In this document: one piece after another, positions 42,222-52,312 of the stretch
How the letters are laid out: the number at the start of each line of letters is the position of its first letter
Numbering within the stretch: the first letter of the stretch is position 1
DNA from: Micromonospora sp. WMMD1102
GTDB lineage: Bacteria; Actinomycetota; Actinomycetes; Mycobacteriales; Micromonosporaceae
DNA length: 64,000 nucleotides
Direction of reading: 5' to 3'
Assembly: GCF_029626265.1 (NCBI RefSeq)
Contig: NZ_JARUBN010000001.1
Coordinates: 4,278,001 to 4,342,000 of the forward strand
Position numbers and translations under genes: made by a program
Notes under the pieces: generated by a model
What the model saw: the letters and a program-made list of their open reading frames with translations, nothing else
Database searches by the model: none
What the model was told of the DNA's origin: nothing

Positions 42222-42818
42222 GTGGGTTTGTTCTCGCGCAAGAGCAGAGACAATCGCTCGGACGTCGAGCAGTCGCAGGCGACGTTCCAGCGCGCTCTGG
42301 CGCTGTTCGACCAGAAGCGCTGGTCGGAGGCAGCCGACGGGTTCGCCGAGGCAGCCGGCGCCGATCCGGGCTCGTCGAGCTGCCTACTGTTCCTCGGGGT
42401 CTCGCTAACCAACGCCGGTCGGTGGGAGGAGGCACTCGAGCCGCTGCGCGCGTGCCTCGATCTGCGACCGGAGTACTTCGAGGCGCACAACGCACTCGGC
42501 ATGGCCCTCGGCAAGCTCGGCCGCTTCGCGGAGGCCGACGAGCACATCGTGCACGCCGCGCGCCTCGGCCACCCGCAAGCAGCGATCACCATGCGGCGGC
42601 GGGGTATCGACTACTGCCGCGAATGCCACCGGCCCGTGCACCGGACGGAGCCGGCGAGCGTCGACGTCAGCGTGATCTCCCCCAAGGTCGGCATGCAGTG
42701 CACGGCCTGCGACGAGGTGGTCTGCGTTCCCTGCCTGCTCGGCGACGCCGACTCGGCGATCAACGTGCCGTGCCTTCGATGCGGCGGCGAACTCACTGTG
42801 ATGGAGCTGGACCGCTGA
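42222..42818 (+). CDS. TPR protein with C-terminal Cys-rich zinc-binding region
   Basis: A 198-residue cytosolic protein. GTG at 42222 follows AAGGAGG. Residues 15-125 hold three TPR-like repeats (FQRALALFDQKRWSEAADGF, LGVSLTNAGRWEEALEPL, ALGMALGKLGRFAEADEHI). The last 65 residues have CREC, then CTACDEVVCVPC and CLRCGG, likely a zinc ribbon pair. Its partner is unknown. The next 290 bp to the sialidase hold no gene. Confidence 0.75.
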   Translation: MGLFSRKSRDNRSDVEQSQATFQRALALFDQKRWSEAADGFAEAAGADPGSSSCLLFLGVSLTNAGRWEEALEPLRACLDLRPEYFEAHNALGMALGKLGRFAEADEHIVHAARLGHPQAAITMRRRGIDYCRECHRPVHRTEPASVDVSVISPKVGMQCTACDEVVCVPCLLGDADSAINVPCLRCGGELTVMELDR

Positions 42819-43110
42819 ACCCAGCGGGCACAGCCGCAGCAGCCACTGTCGCGCCGCGTGTCGAGAACGTAAACGGCCGGCGTGTGTCGGTCTGAACGAA
42901 CCACCCTCCGGAGCGTCCGGCACGTGTTCCGGCATCCGCTTCTGCCGCACACCGGGCGCGCCGGTGCTGGCACGTCCGTCACCTTCGGTAGCCGTCGATC
43001 TCAGGCTGCCACGAGGACGTCCGGACGTGCAGAGGGCCGGCGCCGTCTGCGCTCACCTCACCTGCGGAATCACCAGTCACCGCAGACCTTGACAGCCGTC
43101 TCTGTAGGAT

Positions 43111-44365
43111 GTGGCATATCCGACATGGAAATATCGCCGTCGTTCGCTGCTCGGCAGCGGACTTGCCGCCGCAGGGCTGGTGGCAGCCGATCAGCTTGTC
43201 GCGCGCCCGGCGTACGCGCTCGACTCCGAGGACATGGCGAGCAAGATGCTCTTCGGGGACGCGCGCGCCGGCGCCACGGCCGTGCCGCTGCCGAGCGGCA
43301 ATGGCAACTACCACTCGATCCGGATTCCCGCGATCATCGCGATCCCGGGCACCTCAGTCGTCGTCGCCGTCGCGGAGGCCGGCCCTACGGCGTGTTGGAC
43401 AACAGCGGCAACTTCAACCTGCTGTACCGCCGTTCCACCGACTCCGGTGTCACCTGGAGCGCGGCGGCGGGGCTGGCCTGCGCGAGCAACGACAGCTGGG
43501 GCAACGGCACCCTCGTCTACGACCCGGACCGCAACGAGCTGTGCTGCTTCATGCTGCGCAAGCGGGCGGAGGACCTGGAAGCCGACCCCGCCGTGTACAT
43601 CGCGACTTCGACCAACCGGGGTGCGACCTGGTCGTCGCCGGTGGCACGTCCCGACCTGGATCGCAACCAGGGCGACAACGACTTCATAGGTCCCGGCAAC
43701 GGGTCAGGCGATCCACCGACGGCACCCTCTTCGTCCCCGCCAAGGGCCGCCTCATCTACCGACCGCCCGGCGGAGACTGGCAGACCACTCGGCTGGAGCA
43801 CGGCATGACGACCGGCGCGGTGTATGGCGAGGGCACCGTCGCGGAGCGTGGGGACGGCAAGTTAATCCTGACCTACCGGGCGACCAGCGCCGAACACCAG
43901 GCCGACGCGTCACGCAGGGTGGCGATCGGCCATCCCGGCAACTGGGAGCTGCTCGACACCGGTCGGTACTGGCGGGCGCAGATCATCGACTCCTGGTCGC
44001 ACGCCGCGCAGATCTCCCACACGGTGGGCGGCAGCCGCCGCCTCATCTTCCTCAACTCGGCTTCCCGGACCCGGTGGAACCGGTACGCGATGAAACTGCG
44101 CGCCAGCACCGACGACGGTGAGACCTGGGCGACGTATGGCCGGCTCCTCAGCGACGCTCCGCTCGCGAACGAGGGCAACAGGGTCGGTGACCTGCGCGAA
44201 GGCGGCTACTCGGCGCTGGCGTCCACCGGCAGCGGCACCGTGTACGCGCTCGTCGAGGCCCGCCGGGTGCAGGTGGCCAACCCAAGCATCGACAGCCTCA
44301 ACAACTCACCGTGTGCAATCGTACTCCGGCGGTTCGACGCCTCCTGGATCACCGCGCAGGCGTGA
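43111..44365 (+). pseudogene. Tat-type exo-sialidase-like gene with two frameshifts
   Basis: The reading starts at GTG 43111 with a twin-arginine signal (RRRSLLGSG, then ARPAYA). Sialidase features follow in three frames: FRIP-like IRIPAIIAIPG, then DNSGNFNLLYRRSTDSGVTW (Asp box) after a one-base loss near 43378, then DGTLFVPAKGRLIYRP and KLRASTDDGETW (second Asp box) after another one-base loss near 43700. Both shifts lie in G/C runs and may be sequencing errors. If repaired it would be a secreted glycosidase of about 418 residues. TGTAGGATGT at 43103 partly matches the FadR-type operator seen at 46536 and 48914. Confidence 0.8.
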
Positions 44366-44600
44366 GACTCGCGTCGACCTGTCGCAATCCGTCATGCAGC
44401 GGCGACGAGGAGTCTGCGCTCGCGCGAAAGGCCGGACGCCGGGGCACCTCGCGCATCTCGACCAATCTGTCGTGCCCCAGGTCGAACCTCGGCCGGCGCC
44501 GGCGGACATCGGCCCGGTTCTGGGCGTACCACGGCTGGTACCGCCCGTCCGGCTTACGGTTACTGGCGATCTCGCGGTACACGCTCTGCTGGGCTTTCCG
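44349..44600 (-). pseudogene. Unrecognised coding remnant after the sialidase
   Basis: On the minus strand an open stretch with good codon use reads YREIASNRKPDGRYQPWYAQ and then RPRFDLGHDRLVEMREVPRR. It is preceded in frame by a TAG. It has no visible start signal and lies between the convergent sialidase and DUF2264 genes, in the 306-bp gap 44366-44671. I do not recognise the family. Confidence 0.3.
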
Positions 44601-44671
44601 TCCGGACTAGACGGCGAACTCGGCCTCGGTGGCGCCCACGTCAGGGGAGCCAACAGCCGCCGTGGGCCCGA

Positions 44672-46499
44672 TCACCGTCCCAGCCGGTCCGGTAGGCCGT
44701 CGATCGTGTCGAGGTCAGGCGGGCCGGCCGCCCAGGCGAGGTCGAACACGCTGACGGCGGGATCGGCGAGGACTGCACACGACAGCCAGTGCTCACCGGG
44801 GTCGAGGTGGGCCGCGAGGGTCGGGATCACGGTCCGGGGAATGAGGAGATTCGTGTTCGGTTCGGCGACCACGAGCCGACCGGCGCGAGTTCCGGCCAGG
44901 TCGACGATGGCGGTGGGACCGGCTGCGCCGTACACGGAAGCATGTCCCGGGGACTCGTCGCCGACCTCGGCCAGGTTCCCGTCGGGGCGGGACGTGGCGA
45001 AGCCGCCTTCAGCGGTGGACAACCAACGACCGGTTCTGATCCGGTGGACCCTGAGGTGCCAGGGCGGCGCCGCGGCCAACCACGTCTCGATCTCGACGTC
45101 GTCAAATGGCTTCCAGTGTGACCGGAGCACCCCATGACCCACTGACGCGTCACCGACGTCCTCCCGAACCCGATAGTGTCTGCCGTCATCGGAGACCGCC
45201 AACATGCTGTCGGGCGCGACCTCGACCAGGTCACGGTTGCCCATGGGCACACTGAAACCGAACCGCGTGGAGTAGGCGAACTTCGCGTACTTCTCGGCGC
45301 CGTGCTTCAACGATCCCGTCGTCTGGCCGTTCACCAGGGCCACGACGTGCGACGATTTCGGGGAGCGGTACATCACCATTCCGGCGGGCGGGATCGCATG
45401 GACCGCGGACAGCTCCGGTAGCGGCGCCTCCTCGACGGTCCAGAACGGGTGGTCGGCCGGGGCGGCGAGCGGGATACCGGCCTTGAGCGCCCAGTACGGC
45501 GACCCCGGAGAGTTGTACCGTTCGGTCATGTGCAGGTTCGGGTAGGCGTAGCCCAGGGTCAGGGTGCCATCTGCCGCGAAGATCGGCTGCCGCACCCACC
45601 ACCGGACGTTGCGCAACGCCAGGCCCTTCACCACGCCCCAGGGCAACGCCTCGACGTTCGCGTACGCCAGCGCGCCCCAGAACGCGCTCTGCGCGAACCT
45701 GTAGGTCAGACTCCGGCCGAACGGGAGTGCGCTGCCGTCGGCGGCGAACCAGTGGACGTGGTCGGTGGCGAACGCGATCGCGCGCTCCCGGAACCGGTCC
45801 GCGCGCGGGGTCCTCGCCGCCGGCAAGCCGTGCGTAGATCAGCCCGTAGAAGTGCATCGCCCATGGGATGTACCAGTCGCCGCGTCCGCTGGGGCCGTCG
45901 TGGTACCAGCCGGTACCGACGGCGAACCCCTCGATGGTGTCGAGCGCCTCGTGCATCTTCGTGGCGTCGTGGCGGGCACCCACCCGGGCCAGGCCGAGGT
46001 TCACCAGCACGCGGAAGAACTGCCAGTTGTTGTGGACGACCGGGTGGTCATTGATGCCGAGCAGCCAGGCCGCGACCCGCTCCCGCTCGGCCGCCGACAA
46101 CGGTGCCCACAGCTCCTGTGCCGCGGTGGCCAGCCCAAACCCGATCGCTGCCATCTCCACCATGCGCTGATCGGTGCCGGTCACCGCCCCCCAGTACTCG
46201 GGGTGAGTGGGGTCGGTGCCATTCACCAGCCCTTCGCGGTACCGGTCCCAACTGCCGAAGCTGCCGCCTCCGGCGGCCAGCGGGGCCAGTGCCCACAGCG
46301 GCCGGGCAAAGCCTTCCAGTTCCGCGGCGGCCTCGTCGAACGAGGCGCCCGTGTGGCCGAGGCGAACACGCGCCGAGCCAGGACGGAACCTGGGTATCAG
46401 CGCCGTGCACCACTCGCGGACGGCACCCTGGAAATCGGTACGCGTCCGAAGCAGATCCGATCGGCTGCCGGTGGAGCCGGGGAGAAATGCACCTGACAC
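44672..46499 (-). pseudogene. DUF2264 protein gene with one frameshift
   Basis: Two frames together give a DUF2264 protein of about 608 residues. The first part, from 46499, has WALAPLAAGGGSF, HPEYWGAVTGTDQRMVEMA and NNWQFFRVLVNLGLARVG. The second, up to 44672, has FAADGSALPFGRSLTYRFAQ, LGYAYPNLHMTERYNSPGSP and YRSPKSSHVVALVNGQ. They join near 45815, where GCGCGCGGACC seems to lack two bases. DUF2264 proteins are cytosolic, with a family link to glycan breakdown. The position opposite the sialidase supports that. The shift may be a sequencing error in a GC run. Confidence 0.8.
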
Positions 46500-46535
46500 G
46501 GATCGACCTTCCTGCGCTACGAACAGATATCTGCT

Positions 46536-46551
46536 AGATGTCCTACAAATT
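46536..46551. promoter_or_regulatory. FadR/GntR-type operator upstream of the DUF2264 gene
   Basis: AGATGTCCTACAAATT lies 37 bp before the DUF2264 start and 180 bp before the divergent secreted protein gene. Close copies at 48914 and 48973 flank the regulator gene. A weaker ATATCTACAGGT lies at about 46588. Confidence 0.6.
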
Positions 46552-46732
46552 GCGCAAGAGTAGGCGGCTGCCGCGCGGGTGTCAAGATCGGCATATATCT
46601 ACAGGTCGGGGCGAGACGCAGTCCCTCGCCGGCGACCCGGACCGTACGTGGCGGTCATTCTCGTGTGTTTCTTCCGGTTACGCAGCTCGCGTACCCGGGT
46701 CGCCCGGATCGAACCCCCACAAAGGAGTGCCC

Positions 46733-47905
46733 ATGCCTCGACATCGGCTCGACGCCCGCCTGCTGTCCACCGGGTGCGCTGCCCTGGCATTCGCCGCGGC
46801 AACCGTATCCGTGACCAGCGTCGCCGCCGCTGAACAAACCGTAAGCGACGCCTGGTCCACATCCTGCGACGCCGAGGCCGCAGGCTACCGGCCGGTGCGA
46901 GGGCTCGACCTGCCCACCGCGGCGAACTGGCTGGACGCGACGCCGCCGTACGCTTTCGAGGAGACCGCAAGCGTCGCCGGCGGTTTCGACCGGGTCGGCT
47001 ACTGCCTGGAGCTCACCACCGCAGCGGGTACGAGCTGGGTGTGGACGTCGATGGAGGCGCTGAGCGGCAACCCCGATGACGTGGGCCTGCCGACCCGGAT
47101 GGAGCAGTCGCGGCACCAGTTCGTCGACGACCTGGCAGTCGCCTCCAATGTGCCCGGCGTACCGGAGGTCGACGGTGGCCCCGGCTGGGTCGAGCTGTGG
47201 CCCAACCAGTACGACGCAACGGGTTCGCGGCAGGTACCGGGAGCGTCCGAGACCGTGCGCGATGCCGACGACGCGATCCTGTGGGCGAACGGGTACGGCT
47301 CGTTCCAGGTGCACGCGTTCGCCGACGCGGGCGACGCCCGCGGCCCGCGGGCCGCGGGCGCTGCCACCGCGACTCCGGTGCTGGCCGTCAACGCCTTCAC
47401 CACCCCCGGCCCGCAGACGATGGACGTCGGCATCGGCGCCAACCCGGTCGAGAACCCCGACTGGACGTCCGCCCAGAACGCCGGCGACTGCACCGCCCGG
47501 CGGCTCACCTTCTACGCCCGGCCCTCGCTGGCCCGGGCGGACACCGCGCCGATCTCGCGGCAGGTGGTCCCCCGCCCCGGCCAACGCGCCACCAGCGTGT
47601 CGGTGCCGGTCAGCGGGGTGGCAGTCGACCCGAACGTCACCGCGGTCGAGCTGCGGACCACCCGCGACGGCCGGCGGACGACCCGACGGACCACCGTCTC
47701 ACCCGCGACACCGCCACCGTCCGCGCCACGTCGCCGCTCGGCGACACCGTCCGCGCCACGTCGCCGCTCGGCGCCGGCACGCCGTCTTCGGTGCCGGGCC
47801 GCGTCGCCGCCTCGTCCGGGAAGTGACAGGCGCTCGTGCCGGTATCGGCGTCGTCTGCCCGCAACGCCGGCCGGGTCTGTACGCAGACAGCACGGCCGCG
47901 GCTGA
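46733..47905 (+). CDS. Secreted protein of unknown function, C-terminus probably truncated
   Basis: A 390-residue frame from ATG 46733, with AAAGGAG before it. A signal peptide ends near ASVAAA. Residues 40-290 look like a real secreted domain with paired Cys (TSCDAEA, GYCLELT, GDCTARR), containing LPTAANWLDATPPYAFEE and WVELWPNQYDATGSRQVPG. From about residue 315 the codons become Arg/Pro-rich and overlap the 3' end of oppD on the other strand, so this tail is probably not genuine. The protein may once have continued as a larger esterase or glycosidase. Its promoter shares the operator at 46536. Confidence 0.55.
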   Translation: MPRHRLDARLLSTGCAALAFAAATVSVTSVAAAEQTVSDAWSTSCDAEAAGYRPVRGLDLPTAANWLDATPPYAFEETASVAGGFDRVGYCLELTTAAGTSWVWTSMEALSGNPDDVGLPTRMEQSRHQFVDDLAVASNVPGVPEVDGGPGWVELWPNQYDATGSRQVPGASETVRDADDAILWANGYGSFQVHAFADAGDARGPRAAGAATATPVLAVNAFTTPGPQTMDVGIGANPVENPDWTSAQNAGDCTARRLTFYARPSLARADTAPISRQVVPRPGQRATSVSVPVSGVAVDPNVTAVELRTTRDGRRTTRRTTVSPATPPPSAPRRRSATPSAPRRRSAPARRLRCRAASPPRPGSDRRSCRYRRRLPATPAGSVRRQHGRG

Positions 47906-48848
47906 TCGGGCAGCGCGGCGCGAACGCACACCCCGGCGGTATCTCGGTGAGGTCGGGCGGCTGTCCCGGGATCGGGAGCAGCCGTTCCGCCGTGCTGTCG
48001 AGCCGCGGCAGCGCGCGCATCAGGGCGGCGGTGTAGGGATGCCGCGGCCGGGTGAAGATCGATGTGACCTCGCCGGTCTCCACGATCCGTCCGCCGTAGG
48101 TCACGGCGGCCCGGTCGGCGGTCTCGGCGACCACTCCGAGGTCGTGGGTGATCAGTACGACGCCGGCCCCGGTCTCCTCCCGGGCCAGCCGGAGTACGTC
48201 GAGGATCTGCGCCTGGACGCTCACGTCCAGTGCCGTGGTGGGCTCGTCCGCGATCAGGACCTTCGGTCGGTTGGCGATCGCCATGGCGATCATCACCCGC
48301 TGGCACATCCCCCCGGAGAACTGGTGCGGGTACTGGTCGTAGCGGGCCCGCGGATGGGGCACGCCCACCAGCTCCAGCAGTTCCACGACCCGCTCCCACG
48401 CCGCGTCGGCCGACATGGCCCGGTCGTGCACCCGCAGCGCCTCCGCGATCTGGTCACCGACCCGCTGCACCGGGTTGAGCGCGGAGATGGCGTCCTGGAA
48501 GATCATCGCCACGTCACGACCGAGCCGCCGCCGCAGCTCCGCCTCCGGCAGGCTCAGCAGGTCCACGCCGCCGAGCATCACCTCGCCGGAGACCCGCCGC
48601 AGGTTCGCCGTCTGGAGCAGGCCCAGCGCGGCGAGCACCGAAACGCTCTTGCCCGAACCGGTCTCCCCCACCACGCCGAGTGTCTCGCCACCGTGGACGT
48701 CGTAGCTCAGCCCGTCGACCGCGCGCACCACACCCGCTGGCGTCGAGAACTCGACGACCAGGTCCCGTACGCTCAGCACCGGCTGGCCAACGCCGCGATC
48801 CGGCACGGCCCGCGTGGTGCCGCTGTGGGCGAACGCGTCTCGGACCAC
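47637..48848 (-). CDS. Oligopeptide-type ABC transporter ATPase (OppD-like)
   Basis: A 403-residue import ATPase. Walker A is GETGSGKSV near residue 62, the signature is FSGGMCQRV, Walker B is [12 protein letters not shown] and the H-loop is ITHDLG. The C-terminal oligopeptide/dipeptide region ([16 protein letters not shown]) holds paired Cys. GTG at 48848 follows GGAAGGT. After about residue 360 the frame runs into a ten-residue repeat (SGDVARTV twice) and an Arg-rich tail, and no oppF gene follows; the 3' border looks rearranged. It is divergent from the FadR-type regulator. Confidence 0.85.
   Translation of the reverse strand: MVRDAFAHSGTTRAVPDRGVGQPVLSVRDLVVEFSTPAGVVRAVDGLSYDVHGGETLGVVGETGSGKSVSVLAALGLLQTANLRRVSGEVMLGGVDLLSLPEAELRRRLGRDVAMIFQDAISALNPVQRVGDQIAEALRVHDRAMSADAAWERVVELLELVGVPHPRARYDQYPHQFSGGMCQRVMIAMAIANRPKVLIADEPTTALDVSVQAQILDVLRLAREETGAGVVLITHDLGVVAETADRAAVTYGGRIVETGEVTSIFTRPRHPYTAALMRALPRLDSTAERLLPIPGQPPDLTEIPPGCAFAPRCPISRGRAVCVQTRPALRADDADTGTSACHFPDEAATRPGTEDGVPAPSGDVARTVSPSGDVARTVAVSRVRRWSVGSSAGRRGWSAARPR
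47715..47773. repeat. 30-bp tandem duplication at the convergent gene ends
   Basis: Two nearly perfect copies with a period of 30 bp (47715 and 47745 starts) hold CCGTCCGCGCCACGTCGCCG. On the minus strand they encode SGDVARTV twice at the end of oppD. The 30-bp period equals that of the repeat at 28225. Confidence 0.75.
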
Positions 48849-48913
48849 ACCTTCCAGCGCTCCACCCGACGCCGACGGCCTCCTTCGCGCCGAATTGCCG
48901 GCGCGTTGCTGCG

Positions 48914-48988
48914 AGATGTCCTACAGATTTCGATACCGTAGGCGGGACCCGATCATGGTGTCAAGGGTGGAAAGATATCCTACAAGTT
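48914..48988. promoter_or_regulatory. Two FadR/GntR-type operators between oppD and its regulator
   Basis: AGATGTCCTACAGATTT at 48914-48930 and AGATATCCTACAAGTT at 48973-48988 lie between the divergent oppD start (48848) and the regulator start (49018). Together with 46536 they give a consensus AGATRTCCTACARRTT. This fits autoregulation and control of the transport genes. Confidence 0.65.
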
Positions 48989-49017
48989 CATGCGGAACGG
49001 GGAGGGCGATCAACAGC

Positions 49018-49806
49018 GTGGCAACTCGGCAGAATGACGGGCAGCCGGAGTTCCGGCGGCTCGGCAACACCCCTCCGCTGCACCAGATGGTGCAGCAGGA
49101 GATCAGAAGCTACATCCTCAGGCAGGGGCTGCGCCCCGGTGACCCACTCAAGCCCGAGTCCGAGCTTGCCCGGCTGTTCGGGGTCAGCCGCAACTCGGTC
49201 CGCGAGGCGGTCAAGGCGCTGGAGTCCACCGGCGTCCTGGAGACGCGACGCGGCAGCGGCGTCTACGTGTGCGACTTCTCCTTCACCCCGCTGCTCGAGC
49301 ACCTCCCCTACGGCCTCATGCAGGACTACCGGGCCCTGCGGGAACTGGTCGCGTTGCGGAAGACCCTCGAAGCCAACCTGGTCGGCGACGCCATGCGGGC
49401 CATGTCGCCCACCAGCCTCGCCGCGCTGCGGGAGAACCTCGAGACGATGCGCAGACTCGCCGAACAGGGGGAAGGCATCGCCGAACAGGACCGCCAGTTC
49501 CACCAACTGCTGTTCCGCGACCTCGGCAACAGTATGTTGCTGAGGCTGTTCGACCAGTTCTGGCTCGCCTACCACGCCGCAGCGCCACCGGCACGCGGGC
49601 GCACGCCGGTGGACGCCTACCACGGCCACGCCGCCATCTTCGACGCGATCCTCAGTGGCGACCCGGACCAGGCCCGTACGGCGATCCAGGACCACTACCT
49701 CGGCATCGAGTCCAAACTCACCGAGGACCCACCGACGGAGACGCCGCCGCCCGCAGAGACACCCACGCAGTCGGATTCCGACCCGACGACGGAGGTTCGA
49801 CCGTGA
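49018..49806 (+). CDS. FadR-subfamily GntR transcription regulator
   Basis: A 262-residue regulator. The winged helix is at residues 20-85 (LHQMVQQEIRSYILRQGLRPG, then LARLFGVSRNSVREAVKALESTGVLETRRGSGVYV). The FCD ligand domain follows, with DRQFHQLLFRDLGNSML and YHGHAAIFDAILSGDPDQA, which carry the His residues that usually bind a metal. The final 30 residues are Pro/Thr-rich. GTG at 49018 follows GGGAGGG. FCD regulators often sense sugar acids or other carboxylates, which fits the linked dehydrogenase. The targets are inferred from the operator copies. Confidence 0.88.
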   Translation: MATRQNDGQPEFRRLGNTPPLHQMVQQEIRSYILRQGLRPGDPLKPESELARLFGVSRNSVREAVKALESTGVLETRRGSGVYVCDFSFTPLLEHLPYGLMQDYRALRELVALRKTLEANLVGDAMRAMSPTSLAALRENLETMRRLAEQGEGIAEQDRQFHQLLFRDLGNSMLLRLFDQFWLAYHAAAPPARGRTPVDAYHGHAAIFDAILSGDPDQARTAIQDHYLGIESKLTEDPPTETPPPAETPTQSDSDPTTEVRP

Positions 49807-50035
49807 GATCCGGACACTGTGCAGCAGGGACGGTCAGCCGGCGTCGGGACCGGCGCGCGCTGGCGACGTGTTCGCTGTCACGGTCGTGCTGACGGTGAGC
49901 GCCGCAGCACCGCCGCCCCCGGCCGTCGAGGTCGACGACGGCGCGGTCGCCGCACGCCGAAGGCAACCAGGACCCCGACCTCGATCAGGCAGCGTCCGGT
50001 GGGCCACCGGCGAGACCGACCTGGCAGCCCTGCCA

Positions 50036-51032
50036 TGAGAACGCCGCCCACATTGCGCGCCATGGCGGAGACCAGCTACCGGGCGATGTTCGACGCCGCC
50101 CGGCTGGCCCGGCTGCGCGGGCTGGCCCGGCTGGACGAGCCGATGCTGGTGACCGCCTTCGACACCCCGGCGGCGGTCCGGCGGCTGGCCAGGACCGAGG
50201 TGTTGCTCACCGGCTGGGGCTGTCCGCCGCTGGACGAGCGGATGCTGGCAACCGCCCCCCGGCTGCGCGCGGTGCTGCACGCCGCCGGCACGGTCAAGGA
50301 ACACGTGACCGAGGCCTGTTGGCGGCGCGGGCTGTTGGTCACCACGGCTGCCGAGGCGAACGCCGTCCCGGTGGCCGAGTACGCTCTCGCCGCCGTGCTC
50401 TTCGCCGGCAAACGGGTGCCGCACGCCGCCGCGCTCTCCCGATCCGCTCGCGCGATGGTGCAGGCACCCGGGCTGCGGGCCAACCTCGACCGTACGGTCA
50501 CCGTGGTCGGCTTCTCCCGGATCGGCCGGCGGGTGGTGGAACTGTTGCGCCCGTTCGCCCTGCGGGTGCTGGTCGCCGACCCGTACGCCACCCCGGAGCT
50601 GGTGGCCGCCAGCGGGGCGGAGCTGACCGAGTTGGACGCGGCGCTGCCGGTCAGCGACGTGGTCAGCCTGCACGCTCCGGCGGTACCGGCCACCTACCGG
50701 TTGCTGGACGCCCGCCGGCTGGCGCTGCTACCGGACGGCGCCACCGTCGTCAACACCGCTCGCGGCGCCTTGGTCGACACCGGGGCGCTCACCGTCGAGT
50801 GCCGGTCCGGCCGGCTCTCGGCACTGCTCGACGTCACCGACCCCGAACCGCTGCCCGCCGACTCCCCCTGTGGACCCTGTCCAATGTCATGATCACGCCG
50901 CACGTGGCCGGCTCGCTGGACACCGAGATCCGACGACTGGTGGACGCCGCGCTCGACGAACTGGAGCGGTACGCGCGCGGCGAGGCGGCACTGCACCCGG
51001 TACGCCGAGCGGACCTGCAGTACACCGCCTGA
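50036..51032 (+). pseudogene. D-2-hydroxyacid dehydrogenase gene with one frameshift near the end
   Basis: From ATG 50036 the frame has LRAVLHAAGTVKEHVT, ANAVPVAEYALAAVLF, the NAD-binding TVVGFSRIGRRVVEL, VSLHAPAVPATYRLL and NTARGALVDTGAL with the catalytic Arg and the Asp/Glu region. Near 50868, a CCCCC run lacks one base. The rest (WTLSNVMITPHVAGS with the catalytic His, then LDELERYARGE) lies in the next frame up to 51032. Repaired, it is a normal protein of about 332 residues. It follows the regulator after a 229-bp gap (49807-50035) in which I see no clear gene. A role in sugar-acid or lactone metabolism fits the locus. Confidence 0.8.
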
Positions 51033-51224
51033 TCCAGCGCTCGACGCCGATCCGCGCGAGCTGGCCGACCTCGCCGGACCGGCGTCTCATACGGACGTCG
51101 CGGTCCGTTGCTGGACGGCTGCGCGAACGGTCGATCGCCCGCATGGTCCAAGCGGGCGAACCGGCGCCCGTCATCCGCACCGCCCGGCGGTGTGAGGCAG
51201 TACGGCAGCTGCCGTCCGCGGGGA

Positions 51225-52259
51225 TCACGCGTCCGCTGCGCGAGCGTCGTGCGCGAAGAGGGGGGCGAGCCGCTCGGCCATCAGGCGGTAGCCGTCCGCG
51301 TTCGGATGCAGACCGTCCGGCAGCAGGTGGGAGTCGTCCGGTCCGAGCAAGCTCGGGCCGTGGACGAAGTGCGGCCGCGCGTCGCCACGGAGCCGTAGGG
51401 TGGTCACCGCGTCGGCGACGGCGCCGCGTACGTCTTCGAGGGTCATTGTCGCCGCGTTGGGCAGCCGCTCGCGGCTCGGCGAGGTGATCGGCGAGATCAC
51501 GACGACGGGTACCCGGGGATGGGCGTCGCGGACCGCCTGGATGAATCCTGATACCTGGCCGGCAAGGGTACGGGGGCTGAAGCTCCCGCGATCGTAGACG
51601 TTGATCCCGAGACACAGCGAGATCAGGTCCGCCCGGGTGCCTGCGATGGCCCGGGCGGCGATCGGATCGAGGTGGCACTGCCCGCCGAAGCCGAGGCAGG
51701 TCAGATCCCACCCGAGGCGCCGGGCCACCAGGGCGGGCCAGGTCTCGCTCGGTCCCGGGGCCGTGCGGCACTGCGTGACGGAACTCCCGTACGTGACCCA
51801 GCGGAGGTCCCCGTCGTCGCCGGTGGGGTCGGCGGTGGTGGCACCGTGCAGGATCAGCGGGCCGATCCGGGTCTCGCCGAACTGGGGCAGCCAGACCTCG
51901 ACAGCCTTGGTGCCGGGTGGCAACGTGACGCGGCTCGTCGTGGCCCCGGCCGCGAGCGGCTCTCGCCGCCACAGCGCGCCGTCCACGAGCACGTCGACCG
52001 GCGTCACCTCGTCGTCCAGCGCGATGATCCGCAGTTCCAGCGCGGTCGCGTCGGTACGGACGGTCGCCCGGACACCGGCCGCCATCCGCGCCCGCGCGAC
52101 CAGGTAGGGGGCGTGGGCGGTGTCCACCCGGTCCGGCGGCAGCCGCCACGGCTGCCAGGCGCCATCCTCCTGGGTCCAGGCCAGGCTTCCCCGCCAGATT
52201 CCTGGGGAGTCCGGGTCCAAGGGCCAGGCCGGCTGACCCGGGTCCATTCGCGCAGCCAC
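51225..52259 (-). CDS. SGNH/GDSL-family hydrolase with N-terminal accessory domain
   Basis: A 344-residue esterase. Residues 1-140 form a beta-rich domain of the kind found in SGNH_2-type carbohydrate esterases. Block I has YGSSVTQC near residue 155, block II GFGGQC near 188, block III the Asn of CLGINVYD near 213 and block V LLPDGLHPN near 320. No signal peptide is visible. It starts at GTG 52259 or ATG 52247; the IS701 remnant begins only 50 bp upstream, so the start or promoter may be disturbed. It may remove acyl groups from sugars in the glycan-use locus. Confidence 0.82.
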   Translation of the reverse strand: MAARMDPGQPAWPLDPDSPGIWRGSLAWTQEDGAWQPWRLPPDRVDTAHAPYLVARARMAAGVRATVRTDATALELRIIALDDEVTPVDVLVDGALWRREPLAAGATTSRVTLPPGTKAVEVWLPQFGETRIGPLILHGATTADPTGDDGDLRWVTYGSSVTQCRTAPGPSETWPALVARRLGWDLTCLGFGGQCHLDPIAARAIAGTRADLISLCLGINVYDRGSFSPRTLAGQVSGFIQAVRDAHPRVPVVVISPITSPSRERLPNAATMTLEDVRGAVADAVTTLRLRGDARPHFVHGPSLLGPDDSHLLPDGLHPNADGYRLMAERLAPLFAHDARAADA

Positions 52260-52312
52260 CTCGACCTCGATATACCCGGGGCCCAGAAGACGGTGTCGAG
52301 GTCGACGCTGAT

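Noticed and set aside
47076..48941. 621-residue plus-strand frame across oppD
   Set aside because: Shadow of the OppD gene, which has all ABC motifs on the minus strand.
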